DNA from: an uncultured Lachnospiraceae bacterium
GTDB taxonomy: Bacteria; Bacillota; Clostridia; Lachnospirales; Lachnospiraceae
DNA length: 64,000 bases
Direction of reading: 5' to 3'
NCBI GenBank assembly: GCA_949740535.1
Contig: CATJHO010000100.1
Span: forward strand, 1-64,000
Both the position numbers and the translations under genes were made by a program. Below, one piece after another: positions 63,938 to 64,000 of the stretch; the first letter of the stretch is position 1; each line of letters starts with the position of its first letter. The notes below the pieces were generated by a model. It searched no databases. It had not been told where the DNA came from and was given only the letters and a program-made list of their open reading frames with translations.

Positions 63938-64000
63938 ACAAACCGCCCCTTTTCAATAACAGAACAGGTGCCCCCGCCCTTTAAGTTGACCCGGATGCAG
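63862..64000 (-). CDS. possible C-terminal fragment of a gene beyond the right edge
   Basis: A leftward frame is open from the window edge to a TAG at 63862-63864, 46 codons. It ends 58 bp before the purine promoter, as an upstream gene would. Its last codons (from about 63937) lie in the 90-bp repeat structure, comparable to hisS. It could equally be chance; composition is basic (FAGKRQKSHCRRQF) and not recognisable. Confidence 0.3.
   Translation of the reverse strand, partial: CIRVNLKGGGTCSVIEKGRFVLPGTEKLNEPFAGKRQKSHCRRQF

Overview
The window looks like chromosomal DNA of a low-GC-lineage anaerobe of the Clostridia, most likely a Lachnospiraceae gut bacterium. The evidence is the gene content and order: PolC, RadA, ClpC, HemZ, a gene block apt-relA-MBL-hemZ-hisS-aspS, strong AGGAGG ribosome binding sites, ferredoxin and rubrerythrin genes, and a giant His/Cys-repeat surface protein of a kind common in that family. 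Base composition is near 50 percent GC. Nearly everything is transcribed leftward (minus strand); the rightward exceptions are a small membrane protein, a tRNA-Gly/rubrerythrin/LutC group, a DUF1294 gene and a FeoA-FeoB fusion.

Layout. 1-6.2 kb: an operon of two uncharacterised proteins, a signal peptidase I and a very large surface protein that runs off the left edge; it has 18 His/Cys repeats, acidic linkers and a fibro-slime-type domain. 6.4-12.5 kb: a minimal type IV pilus/type II secretion-like cluster with PilT-type ATPase, PilC/GspF-type platform protein, four small single-pass or pilin-like proteins, a transglutaminase-like lipoprotein and a BTAD-type regulator. 13-25.7 kb: HAD hydrolase, purA, polC, ispG, a SEDS (FtsW/RodA) protein, ilvE, folA, thyA. 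25.8-28.3 kb: polyferredoxin, tRNA-Gly, rubrerythrin, LUD protein. 28.4-33.6 kb: an ABC ATPase - CARDB-like membrane protein - MacB/FtsX-type permease - amidase operon. 34-45 kb: glyA, aspS, hisS, HD-GYP, hemZ, MBL hydrolase, relA, apt. 45.2-47 kb: ECF sigma factor/anti-sigma-like operon. 47.3-57.6 kb: YitT, xpt, sirtuin-like protein, Spx/ArsC-like, YdcF, SEC-C, tRNA-Trp, radA, clpC, SH3 protein. 57.8-64 kb: feoAB and a purE-purM-purN-purD purine operon.

The most unusual signal is a family of 110-112 bp intercistronic repeats (six units at four gene junctions: ispG/polC, ftsW/ispG, hisS/aspS, HD-GYP/hisS). All lie in the same orientation as the genes, directly upstream of the next gene's Shine-Dalgarno, with one more flanking box (core CTGCGGAAC) than cores. 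Their differences keep a nested hairpin (including a G-C to A-T pair exchange) but would change the encoded amino acids, so they look like a structured RNA or DNA element rather than a coding one. hisS and ispG both end inside a unit. A second set of short palindromes (CCYTCAGTKGAYAAGRGC-like) sits near gene 3' ends, and a separate 90-bp direct-repeat structure lies upstream of purE.

All calls come from reading the sequence and from family knowledge; no database search was run. Start codons were moved from the longest frame to the best ribosome binding site where the two disagreed.
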